Shown here one piece after another: positions 1 through 8,619 of a stretch of 64,000 nucleotides of DNA. Under the pieces are notes generated by a model that was not told where the DNA came from, ran no database searches, and saw only the letters and a list, made by a program, of their open reading frames with translations. Origin of the DNA: Pseudoduganella danionis (lineage in GTDB: Bacteria; Pseudomonadota; Gammaproteobacteria; Burkholderiales; Burkholderiaceae_D); contig NZ_WNKW01000001.1 in assembly GCF_009720775.1 (NCBI RefSeq), positions 682,001 through 746,000 of the forward strand. The letters run 5' to 3'. How positions within the stretch are numbered: position 1 is the stretch's first letter; every line of letters starts with the position of its first letter. The translations under genes were made by a program, and so were the position numbers.

Positions 1-3000
1 TGCTGGTGCCGGCATCGAGGTAGAAGCGCACGGGCAAGTGAGCCGGCGGCTGGCGTACCAGCGCCTGCTGGTTCCACCAGAATGAGCCGGACAAGCTGGC
101 TGCCATGGAAAACACCTCGGGACGGCGCTGGGCCATATACACCGAAGCGATGCCGCCCAGCGAAGAACCCATGATGGCCGTATGCTCGCGTTCGGGGCGG
201 GTACGCAGGTGGGCATCGACCCACGGCTTTACGGTATCGGCAACAAAGGCCAGATAGGCATCGAGCTTGCCGCCGCCATGCTGTGGGTCGCAGCAGGGCG
301 TGTACTCGGCGATGCGGTCAGCATTGTTATCGATACCGACGATGATCACGGGCGCCACCTCGCCGCTGGCGATCAGGCGGTCCATCACGCTGGCCATTTC
401 CCATGCCGCACCGTAGGCCGCGCTGGCCGCATCGAACAGGTTCTGGCCGTCGTGCATGTACAGCACGGGATAGCGCTGCGCCGTAGCGCGTTCATAGCCG
501 GGCGGCAGATAGATGCGTAGCTGGCGCTGGTTGCCTAGCTGGGGCGAAGCGATAGGCGCCGTGATCTGTACACTGCCTCGCGGCGGCAGCGCCGGCAACT
601 GGGCTGATGTTGCCGCTGCTGCCGTTCTGCTCACCGTAGCGCTCTGGCCCGATGGCGTCACGGCAGCCGCAGCGCCGCTGTTTGTGGCGCGGCCCGTGCC
701 GGGCGTGGCCGCAGCGGCCAGCGGCAGCAGGCGCAAGCCGTACAGATCGAAGCGGTTGGATGGCCCTTGTACGCCGCCCGCATCGGCATAGCTGCTATTA
801 CTTTGCAGGTAGCTCATGTTGTAAAAATCGCTGAGCTGCATGCGGTAGCTGCCGGCTTGCAGTTGCGCCGTCAATGGCGTGGACCAGCTCACGGCGGCAT
901 TGTGCGGCAGTTGCACCACACCTTGCGCCACGACGCGGCCGGCGTCATCGCTGAGCGTCATCCATTTGACGCCGCCGCTGATGCCCAGATTGATCTGGTG
1001 CGCCGCGTTGCGGTATTTCAGTTGCACGGCATAGCGGCCCGTCCGTTCTACCCGCAGCGCGCTGACGCTCAGCGTGTCGCTGCTGGCGCCCCAGTTGGCG
1101 ATGCGGCCTTGTTCGGCGCTGATGCTGGACTGGAAGCGCGCATCATCGGCGGCGATTTCCAGCCCGCTGTGCAGGCAGACAGGCGGGGTGTGGTGGCTGC
1201 GCTGGCCGCTGGCCTGATGCACGGCTTCCATGCTGTAGCACAGATTGTCGGCTGCGCCTTTGCCCAGCAGCGGGGCACGGCGGTCGGCCCAGCTGCTGCT
1301 GGTGAGGCCTTGCACGGCCAGCCGGCCATTGCGGTAGACGTTGTAGCGCACGCCCTGCTGCGGCGCGCTGAAGTTCAGCGTAGGGAAGCCGAAGCTGCCC
1401 CGTGCCAGCGCTACCTGCTGCGGTTCGGCCGGTGCTGTCACGGCGCTGTCCTGTGCCAGCGGCGCAGCGTGCACGCGCTGAATTTTTTGCTGGCCGGCCT
1501 GCAGTGCGCCCAGCGTGATGACGATGTGGTTGTCGTCGGCCAGTGCGGCCCAGTCTATGCTGGCGCTGGCCGGCTGGCCATTCAGGCTGATGCTGGCCAC
1601 ACTGTAATAGCCTTCACTCTGGCTGGCAGCGGGCAGGCGCAGCGTGACCTGCAGCTGCTTGCCGCGCAAGTCCAGATGGCGCAGGCTGATGCTGTCGCTG
1701 CCGGCAAACTGTTCGCGCCGCAGCCGTGCCGTCACGAAGGGCTGTAGCGCGATGCCGTGCTGGGTAGTCTGTACGCCGAACACATTGCCGACCACCATGC
1801 CCAGATAGGCGCCCACCGACCAGAGTTGACGGCGCGAATTGATCACGGGGCCGCTGAGGTCTTTGCCATCGCGCTGGTCCTTGAGCATGGGCAGGCCGCT
1901 CAGCCATTCCATGTTTTCCATATTCGACAGATTGGTGGCGGCGCCGCGCATCAGGGTCTGGTAGGCGGCATCGGCCACGGCGCCATTGCCGGCCATGGCG
2001 GCGGCGCGCAGGCCGAAGGCGGTGACGAAGGGCCAGATGGCGCGGTTGTGGTAGATCGCCGTATCAGGCTGCTGCGGATAGATCACCGGCGCACCCATCG
2101 GGCCATGCGGATAGTGGGCCAGTATGCTGGCGGCCTGACGCTCATCGGCGATGCCCGTGATGATGGCCAGCGACTGGCCCAGCCAGTCGTATTTGTACAG
2201 TGCAGCACCATCGAAATGGCCAGCCGTGAGGCTGCTGTACATGCCGCTATCGGCTTGCCACAGATGCTGGTTGATCGCGCGTTTGAGTGCGGCTGCCCAG
2301 TCCTCATAGCGCTGCGCCAGCGCCGGCTGGTCCTGCTCGCGGGCCAGTTGTGCTGCGAGTGTGAGAGCCTTGTAATGAGCCGCATTGGTGGACAGCGCTT
2401 TGCTGCTGGCCATGCTGGCCAGATCGCCGGTGATCCACGGCGCATAGCTTTGCTCGCGCCAGTCGAGGAAGGATTGTTCGCCCGTGTACAGACCGTCGCC
2501 GCTGTCGTAGGCGGCCAGACGGTCGTTCTCCAGCGTGTTGGAGAGTGCGCGCAAGGCTGTGCGGGCAAAGGCGCGGCGCTCGTCCGGCGCCAGTGCCTTG
2601 AGCGCTTCGTCTGCACCGAAGGCCCAGCTGACCCGGTCCGTGCTGACCGGCCAGCTGCCGCCGCTGCCCGTATCCTGAATGATCTGCAGGCCGTCGCTGC
2701 TACCGGCCACCGTGCTGGCAGGCGTGATGCCGCTGCGGTAGCCGGACAGCTTGAATTCGAGCGAGTTGCGCACGCGGCGCGGGTCCAGCATGCCCAGCCC
2801 CAGCGCGGCTGCGTAGGACAGGTCGCGGGTCCAGACATAGTGCCAGTATTCGCCGGTCTCGAAGCAGTTGCAGCTGATAGGCTGGCCGCCGTTGTAGCTG
2901 CCGTCGCGGATCTGGCTGACGGAGTTCTGTGCCATTTCCAGACCGGCCAGCGTGAACAGCGCGTCGAAGCCCGGATTGCCGCTGCGGACCACGGGCTGGC

Positions 3001-3271
3001 CGGCCACTTCGCTATAGCTGATTGCCTGTTCGCCCACGCGCACCGGCATGCTGCTGCGCTGGGTGTAGCGGCGCAAATCGTGTTCCAGTGGGGTGACGCT
3101 GTATTGCACCGTATAAGGCGCGGCAGCAGGCACGGGATAGCTGACCGTCAGCGTGTCGGCTGGACTGCTGGCGGGGCTGGCCAGTACCGGCAATGCCGGC
3201 ATGGACGACAGGGCCAGCAGGCCCAGCGCAGTGCGCAAGCTGGCGGCGAGGATGTGCGGGGTGGGCTTCAC
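1..3271 (-). CDS. Secreted six-hairpin glycosidase-esterase fusion (3' end outside window)
   Basis: I read one uninterrupted frame of about 1090 codons from a GTG whose last two bases overlap the TGA of the upstream GH13 gene (GTGA), so translation is probably coupled. It runs off the window edge. The first ~30 residues are a signal peptide. Residues ~110-560 look like an (alpha/alpha)6 six-hairpin glycosidase (WTRDLSY near 150, YHNRAIWPF near 405). A CBM-like beta domain lies around 690-830 (YAVQLKYRNAAHQINLGI near 744), then an Ala/Thr/Ser-rich linker at ~850-890. From ~905 there is an alpha/beta-hydrolase esterase domain with YMHDGQN near 938 and the nucleophile elbow GSSLG with Ser1037. 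It is probably extracytoplasmic and acts on maltodextrins that may carry acyl groups. The glycosidase family and the acyl substrate are not identifiable by eye. Confidence 0.8.
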   Translation of the reverse strand, partial: MKPTPHILAASLRTALGLLALSSMPALPVLASPASSPADTLTVSYPVPAAAPYTVQYSVTPLEHDLRRYTQRSSMPVRVGEQAISYSEVAGQPVVRSGNPGFDALFTLAGLEMAQNSVSQIRDGSYNGGQPISCNCFETGEYWHYVWTRDLSYAAALGLGMLDPRRVRNSLEFKLSGYRSGITPASTVAGSSDGLQIIQDTGSGGSWPVSTDRVSWAFGADEALKALAPDERRAFARTALRALSNTLENDRLAAYDSGDGLYTGEQSFLDWREQSYAPWITGDLASMASSKALSTNAAHYKALTLAAQLAREQDQPALAQRYEDWAAALKRAINQHLWQADSGMYSSLTAGHFDGAALYKYDWLGQSLAIITGIADERQAASILAHYPHGPMGAPVIYPQQPDTAIYHNRAIWPFVTAFGLRAAAMAGNGAVADAAYQTLMRGAATNLSNMENMEWLSGLPMLKDQRDGKDLSGPVINSRRQLWSVGAYLGMVVGNVFGVQTTQHGIALQPFVTARLRREQFAGSDSISLRHLDLRGKQLQVTLRLPAASQSEGYYSVASISLNGQPASASIDWAALADDNHIVITLGALQAGQQKIQRVHAAPLAQDSAVTAPAEPQQVALARGSFGFPTLNFSAPQQGVRYNVYRNGRLAVQGLTSSSWADRRAPLLGKGAADNLCYSMEAVHQASGQRSHHTPPVCLHSGLEIAADDARFQSSISAEQGRIANWGASSDTLSVSALRVERTGRYAVQLKYRNAAHQINLGISGGVKWMTLSDDAGRVVAQGVVQLPHNAAVSWSTPLTAQLQAGSYRMQLSDFYNMSYLQSNSSYADAGGVQGPSNRFDLYGLRLLPLAAAATPGTGRATNSGAAAAVTPSGQSATVSRTAAAATSAQLPALPPRGSVQITAPIASPQLGNQRQLRIYLPPGYERATAQRYPVLYMHDGQNLFDAASAAYGAAWEMASVMDRLIASGEVAPVIIVGIDNNADRIAEYTPCCDPQHGGGKLDAYLAFVADTVKPWVDAHLRTRPEREHTAIMGSSLGGIASVYMAQRRPEVFSMAASLSGSFWWNQQALVRQPPAHLPVRFYLDAGTS

Positions 3272-5142
3272 GGGGCGATCTCCAGTATCAGTGCCGAACG
3301 GGCCGGCAGGGTAAGCTGTGCACCGAGCGCGATACGCTGGCCGGTAATGATATCCGTACCGCTCTGCGCACCTTGCAGCATTTCCTGAAAACGCGCTGTG
3401 TCGAGTAGCGTTGCAGTGCGATTTTTATTCAATGCCACCATCACCTTGCGGCTGCCATCGTAGCGGAAGTAGACATAGGTATTCTGCTCCGGGCCGAAGT
3501 GCATGGTGCGGCCGTGGTGAATTACGCTGGCATGCTTGCGCCAGTTGAGCAGCTTCTTCAGATAGTCCTGCGCGGCCTGCTGCTGCGCTGTCAAGCCGGC
3601 GCCCGTAAAGGCGTTGATGCGGTCGCCCTGCCAGCCGCCGGGGAAGTCGCGCCGGTAGGAAGCATCGTCGCGCCCCTTGGTACTGCTGGACATCTGGATT
3701 TCTGTGCCGGCGTAAAACTGCGGGATGCGCGGTGCCGTAGCCACGAAGGCCAGCGCCATGCGGTACAACTGATCGTCTTCACCGAGTTCGCTATACAGGC
3801 GCGACATGTCATGGTTGCCTTCGAAAAGCACCAGATTGCCCGCATCGGCATACAGATAGTCCTGCGACAGCGCTTCGTACAGGCTGGTCAGGCTGTAGTC
3901 GCCATCATCGGGTGCGGCCAGTGCGCGGCGCAGCACGTCGGCCAGCGGGAAATCCATCATGCTGGGCATGTGCGATACGTAGCCGTTGGCATTGCGCTTG
4001 CCGCGCTGCCAGTGTGCGACCACGGGAATGTGCGGACTCCATTCTTCGCCCACCAGATTCAGGCGCGGATACTCGGCAATCACGGCGCCCGACCAGCGGC
4101 TCAGGAAATCTGTGTTGGAATAGCTGTAGGTATCCACGCGCAGGCCGGACAGGCCGGCATACTCGATCCACCATAGCGTGTTCTGGATCAAATAGCGCGC
4201 CACATGGGGATTGGCCTGATTCAGGTCCGGCATGCTTTCGACAAACCAGCCTTCGGTGAAGTTGCGCTTGTCCTGTTGCGAGGCATACGGATCCTGCACG
4301 GCGACGCGGTGGTGTTCGGTGGGGACGAACTTGCCCTGATAGGTCAGCCAGTCCGGCTCCGGCATGTCCTGCAGCCACCAGTGCTGGCTGCCGATGTGGT
4401 TGAGCACCACATCCTGTATCACCCCCAGCCCTTTGCTGCGCGCCTGCGCCACCATGGCGCGGTAGTCCTCGTTGCTGCCGTAGCGCGGGTCGATGCGGTA
4501 GTGGTGGGTAGCCGCATAGCCGTGATAGGAATAGGCCGGCATATTCGATTCCAGCAGCGGGGTAGGCCATAGCTGGGTGTAGCCCATGGCAGCGATGTAG
4601 TCGAGATGGTCGCTAATGCCGCGCAGATCGCCACCATGGCGGCCGGAGCCTTCGCTGCGCTGCGCCTGTTCGCGCATGTCCGGCGCGTTGTCGTTGGCCG
4701 TATCGCCATTGGCAAAACGGTCCGGCATGACCTGATAGATAGCGTCGGCACGGCCAAAGCCCTGACGCTGGGCCGAGCCTTGCACGCGCGCCTGCAGCGG
4801 ATAGCGGTAGTGCAGCTCTGGGGCCGCCGCGCCGCGCACCTGCTCGCCGCGCGCACTGAATGTCAGGTCCAGTTCGCCGGCGCGGGCCTGAGCGCCGATG
4901 CGCAGATTGATGAACAGGTAATTGGGATTGGCCACCTTTTCGACGGAAGTGATCTGCACGCCCGGATAGTGCAGGGTGGGCTGTAACTGGCTGATCTGCG
5001 GGCCATGCACCATCAGCTGCAGGCTGCGCTCGTGCATGCCGGTCCACCAGCTCGGCGGTTCCATGTGATCGATGCGGTAATCGGCGCGGGCACTGCCCAG
5101 AGTCAGGCTGGCGAGGGCGGCCAGCAGCAGGCGCTTGTTCAT
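3268..5142 (-). CDS. GH13 neopullulanase/cyclomaltodextrinase-like alpha-amylase, exported
   Basis: A 624-residue GH13 enzyme with a signal peptide ending near SARA20. An N-terminal beta domain (residues ~22-125) of the cyclomaltodextrinase/neopullulanase type precedes the barrel. Barrel motifs are complete: DVVLNH 244-249, nucleophile Asp337 in GLRVD, acid/base Glu366 in LVGEEW, and transition-state Asp445 in EGNHD. It should cleave alpha-1,4 links of maltodextrins, cyclodextrins or pullulan in the periplasm or outside the cell. It is the first gene of a leftward operon with the glycosidase-esterase fusion, and is divergent from the TonB receptor across a 533-bp regulatory gap with four operator-like palindromes. 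The exact substrate cannot be set from sequence alone; the SusA-like role is inferred from family and context. Confidence 0.9.
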   Translation of the reverse strand: MNKRLLLAALASLTLGSARADYRIDHMEPPSWWTGMHERSLQLMVHGPQISQLQPTLHYPGVQITSVEKVANPNYLFINLRIGAQARAGELDLTFSARGEQVRGAAAPELHYRYPLQARVQGSAQRQGFGRADAIYQVMPDRFANGDTANDNAPDMREQAQRSEGSGRHGGDLRGISDHLDYIAAMGYTQLWPTPLLESNMPAYSYHGYAATHHYRIDPRYGSNEDYRAMVAQARSKGLGVIQDVVLNHIGSQHWWLQDMPEPDWLTYQGKFVPTEHHRVAVQDPYASQQDKRNFTEGWFVESMPDLNQANPHVARYLIQNTLWWIEYAGLSGLRVDTYSYSNTDFLSRWSGAVIAEYPRLNLVGEEWSPHIPVVAHWQRGKRNANGYVSHMPSMMDFPLADVLRRALAAPDDGDYSLTSLYEALSQDYLYADAGNLVLFEGNHDMSRLYSELGEDDQLYRMALAFVATAPRIPQFYAGTEIQMSSSTKGRDDASYRRDFPGGWQGDRINAFTGAGLTAQQQAAQDYLKKLLNWRKHASVIHHGRTMHFGPEQNTYVYFRYDGSRKVMVALNKNRTATLLDTARFQEMLQGAQSGTDIITGQRIALGAQLTLPARSALILEIAP

Positions 5143-5162
5143 GCAGTCTCCATTTTTAGATG

Positions 5163-5177
5163 AGTAGTCGTACTACA
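5163..5177. promoter_or_regulatory. HexR-like palindromic operator, GH13 side
   Basis: AGTAGT-CGT-ACTACA fits the local consensus TGTAGT-N3-ACTACA at 11 of 12 arm positions. It lies 20 bp upstream of the start of the minus-strand GH13 gene, in its leader or promoter. The binding protein is inferred, not shown. Confidence 0.6.
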
Positions 5178-5399
5178 AGGCGTGTTTTTCTTTGTCTTTT
5201 GGCCATTTTGCTTTATTTGCCAATAGTTTGCGTCAAAAAGGTGCGCAAATAGTGGCCGAATAGAAAAGCAATTTTAGTCAAAATACAAAGTTTGCCCGAT
5301 TTTTGTCTTCCAGCCACCCTCTGCTGGCGTGTTTAGTGCCATTTGAACGGATGGACGGTGAAAAATTCTTGCAGAAAAAAGTGGTCTTAGCTCGAAATC

Positions 5400-5414
5400 T
5401 GTAGTTCCACTACA
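5400..5414. promoter_or_regulatory. HexR-like palindromic operator, consensus copy
   Basis: TGTAGT-TCC-ACTACA is a perfect palindrome with 6-bp arms in the middle of the 533-bp gap between the GH13 gene and the TonB receptor. It is the best copy of the repeated motif in this window. Confidence 0.65.
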
Positions 5415-5432
5415 AGTTTAACGCTATTGTCC

Positions 5433-5447
5433 TGTAGCCGAAATACA
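5433..5447. promoter_or_regulatory. HexR-like operator, variant copy
   Basis: TGTAGC-CGA-AATACA matches the consensus arms at 10 of 12 positions and starts 33 bp after the start of the perfect copy, about three helical turns away. This spacing would suit cooperative binding. Confidence 0.5.
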
Positions 5448-5519
5448 ACGAGTCACCCTTGTTCGCTAGGGAAACCCGCTTGTATGCGCGTTTTAAGGCG
5501 TAGTCGGCCGTGCTTTTGT

Positions 5520-5547
5520 TTGACACAGAATCTAGTTTTAGTACAAA
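5520..5547 (+). promoter_or_regulatory. Sigma-70-like promoter of the TonB receptor with operator inside
   Basis: A consensus -35 TTGACA (5520-5525) is followed after 16 bp by a weaker -10 TACAAA (5542-5547). The palindrome TCTAGT-TTT-AGTACA (5531-5545, 10 of 12 consensus positions) fills the spacer and overlaps the -10. That arrangement predicts repression when the operator is occupied. Confidence 0.55.
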
Positions 5548-5675
5548 ATTCTTTCCAGAACGTCTTAAGAACGTTGTTTTTCCTTGGATCCCGTGTAGTT
5601 TGAGACGCCCCGGCTTGCGGAGCGGCTGATGTTTGCGGGAATTATGTTTTGTGTCGTGTGTTGAGGGGACATTAA

Positions 5676-8525
5676 ATGAGTATTTTCGCGAATAAGCGCC
5701 GTCAAAGCGCTGCGTTCCAGTTGAATCCAGTCGCAGCTGGCTGCGCTGTATTCCTGTCTATGATGGCGAGCAACGTCTACGCGCAAGAAGCTGCGCAAGG
5801 CGAAGCAGCTCAGGCTGCAGACGTAACGGCCGCTCAAGCCGACGCTAAATCGGCCGACGTACAGACCGTGGTCGTTTCCGGTATCCGGCGCGGTATCGAA
5901 GCAGCGATCTCGATCAAGAAGAATTCCACCTCCATCGTTGAAGCCATCTCCGCTGAAGACATCGGCAAGCTGCCGGATTCCAGCGTGGCGGAATCGATCG
6001 CCCGTCTGCCAGGCGTCACCGCCCAGCGTAGCCGCGGTTCGGGCAAGGCAGCCGACATCAGCGTGCGCGGTCTGGCACCGAGCTTCAACGGTACTCTGGT
6101 CAACGGCCGCGAAATGGCGTCGACCGGCAATGCCCGTAGCCCTGAATTCGATCTGTTCCCAGCGGAACTGATCGGCAGCGCCATGATCTACAAAACCCCG
6201 GACGCGACCGTGATCGGTCAGGGTCTGGCTTCGACCATCGACCTGCGCACCGTGCAGCCGCTGGACTTCGGCAAGCGCGTGCTGGCTGCCGGTATCCGCA
6301 ACGAGCGCACCGGCGTGCGTTCCGGCTCGCCAGAAGGCGACGGCAAGCGCTACACCTTCAGCTATGTGGACCAATTCGCTAACCGCACTATCGGTGTGGC
6401 AGTGGGTATCACCAGCTACAAAGAAAACGGCGGCGGCCAGCAGAAATTCGAAGGCGGCGGCACCGAGACGGTAGACTACAATGGTCAGAAAGTAGTTGTT
6501 CCTTCCGGTTTCAAAGCGGATACCGAAACGTCGAAAAACAATCGCGATGGCGTTTCCGCCATGCTGCAATACCGTCCTAACAAAGACTTCAAGACTTCGG
6601 TCGATCTGTTCTACTCGGCCGGTAGCACCAGCCTGAAGAAAACCGGTCTGGAAGGTTCGATCGGCGGTTCGTGGGGCGGTTACGACCCAGTTGGTGTTCT
6701 GAGCAATGCCACCGTGCAGAATGGTGTAGTGACCAGCGGTACCTACAGCAACTTCAAGGGCGACGTACGTAACCACAAAGAATCGGCCGACGACAAACTG
6801 ACGGCGATCGGCTGGAACACCCAGCTCAAAGTCGCTGACTGGACCCTGACCGGCGACCTGTCGCACTCGAAAGCCACCAAGAACGCCTCGCGTTATGAAA
6901 CCACTGCGGGCCAGGCTGGTAATGTGCCTGCTTCGCAAATCGGCTCGCTGTCGTGGACCGGTTTCGACGGCAAAAACCTGGCAGGCATGAAGCTGACCTC
7001 GAGCTTCGACTACTCGAACCGCTCGCAAACCTTCCTGACCGACACCGACGGCTGGGGTGGTGGTCCTAACTCGCCACAGGCTGGCTATGTAGCGCTGCCT
7101 AACGTGGACGACAAGATCGATGCAATCCGCCTGTCCGGTCGCCAGCAAGTGGAATGGGGCCCAGTGGCTGCCGTGCAGTTCGGCCTGAACTACACCAAGC
7201 GTGACAAAGTACGCTACGGCGAAGAAGGTCGTCTGGTTGTGAAGGGCACCGGCGGCTACGCTACCGCAACCGTTCCAGGCAGCGAAGTGGCGACTGCAGG
7301 TACCACCGGCATTCCTATCGTTTCGTTCGACCCAACCGGCACTCTGGGTTCGATCTACACCATGGCTAAGTGGGTAGATGCAAGCGTGCTGGCGAAAGAC
7401 TGGTCGGTATCGGAGAAAGTCACCACCGCTTATGCGATGGGTGATCTGGATGGTGCACTGGGTGGCTTCAACTACCGCGGTAACTTCGGTGCGCAGTTCG
7501 TGCACACCAAGCAGTCCACCACCGGTAACAAAGTGGCACTGGAAACCTGCACCGGCATTACGCCTGAAACCTGCCCATCGTCTGTGATCTCGGATGGCAC
7601 TTCGTACAGCGACTTCCTGCCTAGCGCTAACGTATCCTTCGATCTGGGTAACGAACAGCAGATGCGTTTCGGCGTGGCTAAAGTGCTGGCCCGCGCTAAC
7701 CTCGACGATATGCGTGCTAGCTCGGCCTTCGGCGTGAGCAAGAACAACACCGTACCTATCCTGACCGGTAGCGGCGGTAACGCCAAACTGGAACCGTTCC
7801 GTGCAAAAGCCGTGGACGTATCGTACGAGAAGTACTTCGGCAACAAGGGCTACTTCAGCGCTGCTGCCTTCTACAAAAAACTCGATACCTACATCCTGCG
7901 TGCGCCACGTGCGTTTGACTTCAAGAATCAGGTTACGGCTGCTACCCCGCTGCCAACCACCGGCCCATACGCTGGTTCGACGGTTGGTCTGCTGACCATC
8001 CCGACCAATGGCGACGGCGGCAACCTGCACGGCTACGAGTTCGCAGTCAACGTACCGTTCTCGCTGGTGTCGACCTATCTGGACGGCTTCGGTGCTTCGG
8101 CTAACTTCTCGAACACCGAGAGCGGTATCGAACTGCCAGCAGTTGGTTTCGCCACCCAGGGCGTAGGCAGCGTGAAGATTCCTCTGCCAGGCCTGTCGAA
8201 GCGCGTAACCAACCTGCGTATGTACTACGAGAAGAATGGCTTCCAGTTCGCATGGGCTGCCCGTCGCCGTTCGGACTTCCTGGGTCAGATCAGCGACTAC
8301 CAGGACAACGCACAGCTGACCTTCGTAAAAGGCGAGACCATCATCGACCTGCAGGCTTCGTATGAATTCCAGCAGTCGTTCCTGAAAGGTCTGTCGGTCT
8401 ACGTACAGGCTAACAACTGGAACAATACGCCTTACCAGGAGTACAACGGTGTTGATTCCAGCGCCATCTCGTACAAAACTGTGTTCGGTCGTACCTACCA
8501 GTTCGGTCTGACCTACAAGTTCTAA
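5676..8525 (+). CDS. TonB-dependent receptor, Xanthomonas/Caulobacter carbohydrate type
   Basis: A 949-residue outer-membrane receptor with a signal peptide of about 36 residues (…NVYAQ), a plug domain starting near VVSGIRRGIEAAISIKK, the RLPGV and SIARLPG plug signatures, a 22-strand barrel and the terminal aromatic residue in FGLTYKF. The sequence style (SAEDIGKLPDSSVAESIARL) is that of the TIGR01782-type receptors that import plant oligosaccharides. It should import maltodextrins with TonB-ExbBD energy; the substrate is inferred from the flanking amylases. A GAGGGG ribosome site precedes the ATG. Codon use is strongly biased toward GGT, GCT and CTG, as in a highly expressed gene. A halogenase gene follows on the same strand after a weak hairpin. 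Confidence 0.93.
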   Translation: MSIFANKRRQSAAFQLNPVAAGCAVFLSMMASNVYAQEAAQGEAAQAADVTAAQADAKSADVQTVVVSGIRRGIEAAISIKKNSTSIVEAISAEDIGKLPDSSVAESIARLPGVTAQRSRGSGKAADISVRGLAPSFNGTLVNGREMASTGNARSPEFDLFPAELIGSAMIYKTPDATVIGQGLASTIDLRTVQPLDFGKRVLAAGIRNERTGVRSGSPEGDGKRYTFSYVDQFANRTIGVAVGITSYKENGGGQQKFEGGGTETVDYNGQKVVVPSGFKADTETSKNNRDGVSAMLQYRPNKDFKTSVDLFYSAGSTSLKKTGLEGSIGGSWGGYDPVGVLSNATVQNGVVTSGTYSNFKGDVRNHKESADDKLTAIGWNTQLKVADWTLTGDLSHSKATKNASRYETTAGQAGNVPASQIGSLSWTGFDGKNLAGMKLTSSFDYSNRSQTFLTDTDGWGGGPNSPQAGYVALPNVDDKIDAIRLSGRQQVEWGPVAAVQFGLNYTKRDKVRYGEEGRLVVKGTGGYATATVPGSEVATAGTTGIPIVSFDPTGTLGSIYTMAKWVDASVLAKDWSVSEKVTTAYAMGDLDGALGGFNYRGNFGAQFVHTKQSTTGNKVALETCTGITPETCPSSVISDGTSYSDFLPSANVSFDLGNEQQMRFGVAKVLARANLDDMRASSAFGVSKNNTVPILTGSGGNAKLEPFRAKAVDVSYEKYFGNKGYFSAAAFYKKLDTYILRAPRAFDFKNQVTAATPLPTTGPYAGSTVGLLTIPTNGDGGNLHGYEFAVNVPFSLVSTYLDGFGASANFSNTESGIELPAVGFATQGVGSVKIPLPGLSKRVTNLRMYYEKNGFQFAWAARRRSDFLGQISDYQDNAQLTFVKGETIIDLQASYEFQQSFLKGLSVYVQANNWNNTPYQEYNGVDSSAISYKTVFGRTYQFGLTYKF

Positions 8526-8561
8526 CTCTCGCAGTTCAACGCATAGTTAGTGCTAACATCA

Positions 8562-8589
8562 ACCCCGGTTCGCCGGGGTTGTTTCGTTT
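8562..8589 (+). terminator. Weak intrinsic terminator or attenuator after the TonB receptor
   Basis: AACCCCGG-TTCG-CCGGGGTT (8562-8581) forms an 8-bp stem with a stable tetraloop, followed by GTTTCGTTT. The poor T-tract suggests partial read-through into the downstream halogenase gene. Confidence 0.6.
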
Positions 8590-8619
8590 CTGGAGCTGGT
8601 TTTTTGAGGAGTAAGTTGG

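Noticed and set aside
767..3388. Two long plus-strand frames (326 and 543 codons) at the window start
   Set aside because: They lie opposite the continuous minus-strand glycosidase-esterase frame, which shows catalytic motifs at both ends and no stop codon.
5565..8030. An 821-codon open frame antisense to the first TonB receptor
   Set aside because: It is a by-product of GC-rich codon use. The sense strand encodes a clear receptor with signal peptide and terminal Phe; the antisense product has no recognisable motif and a composition typical of shadows.
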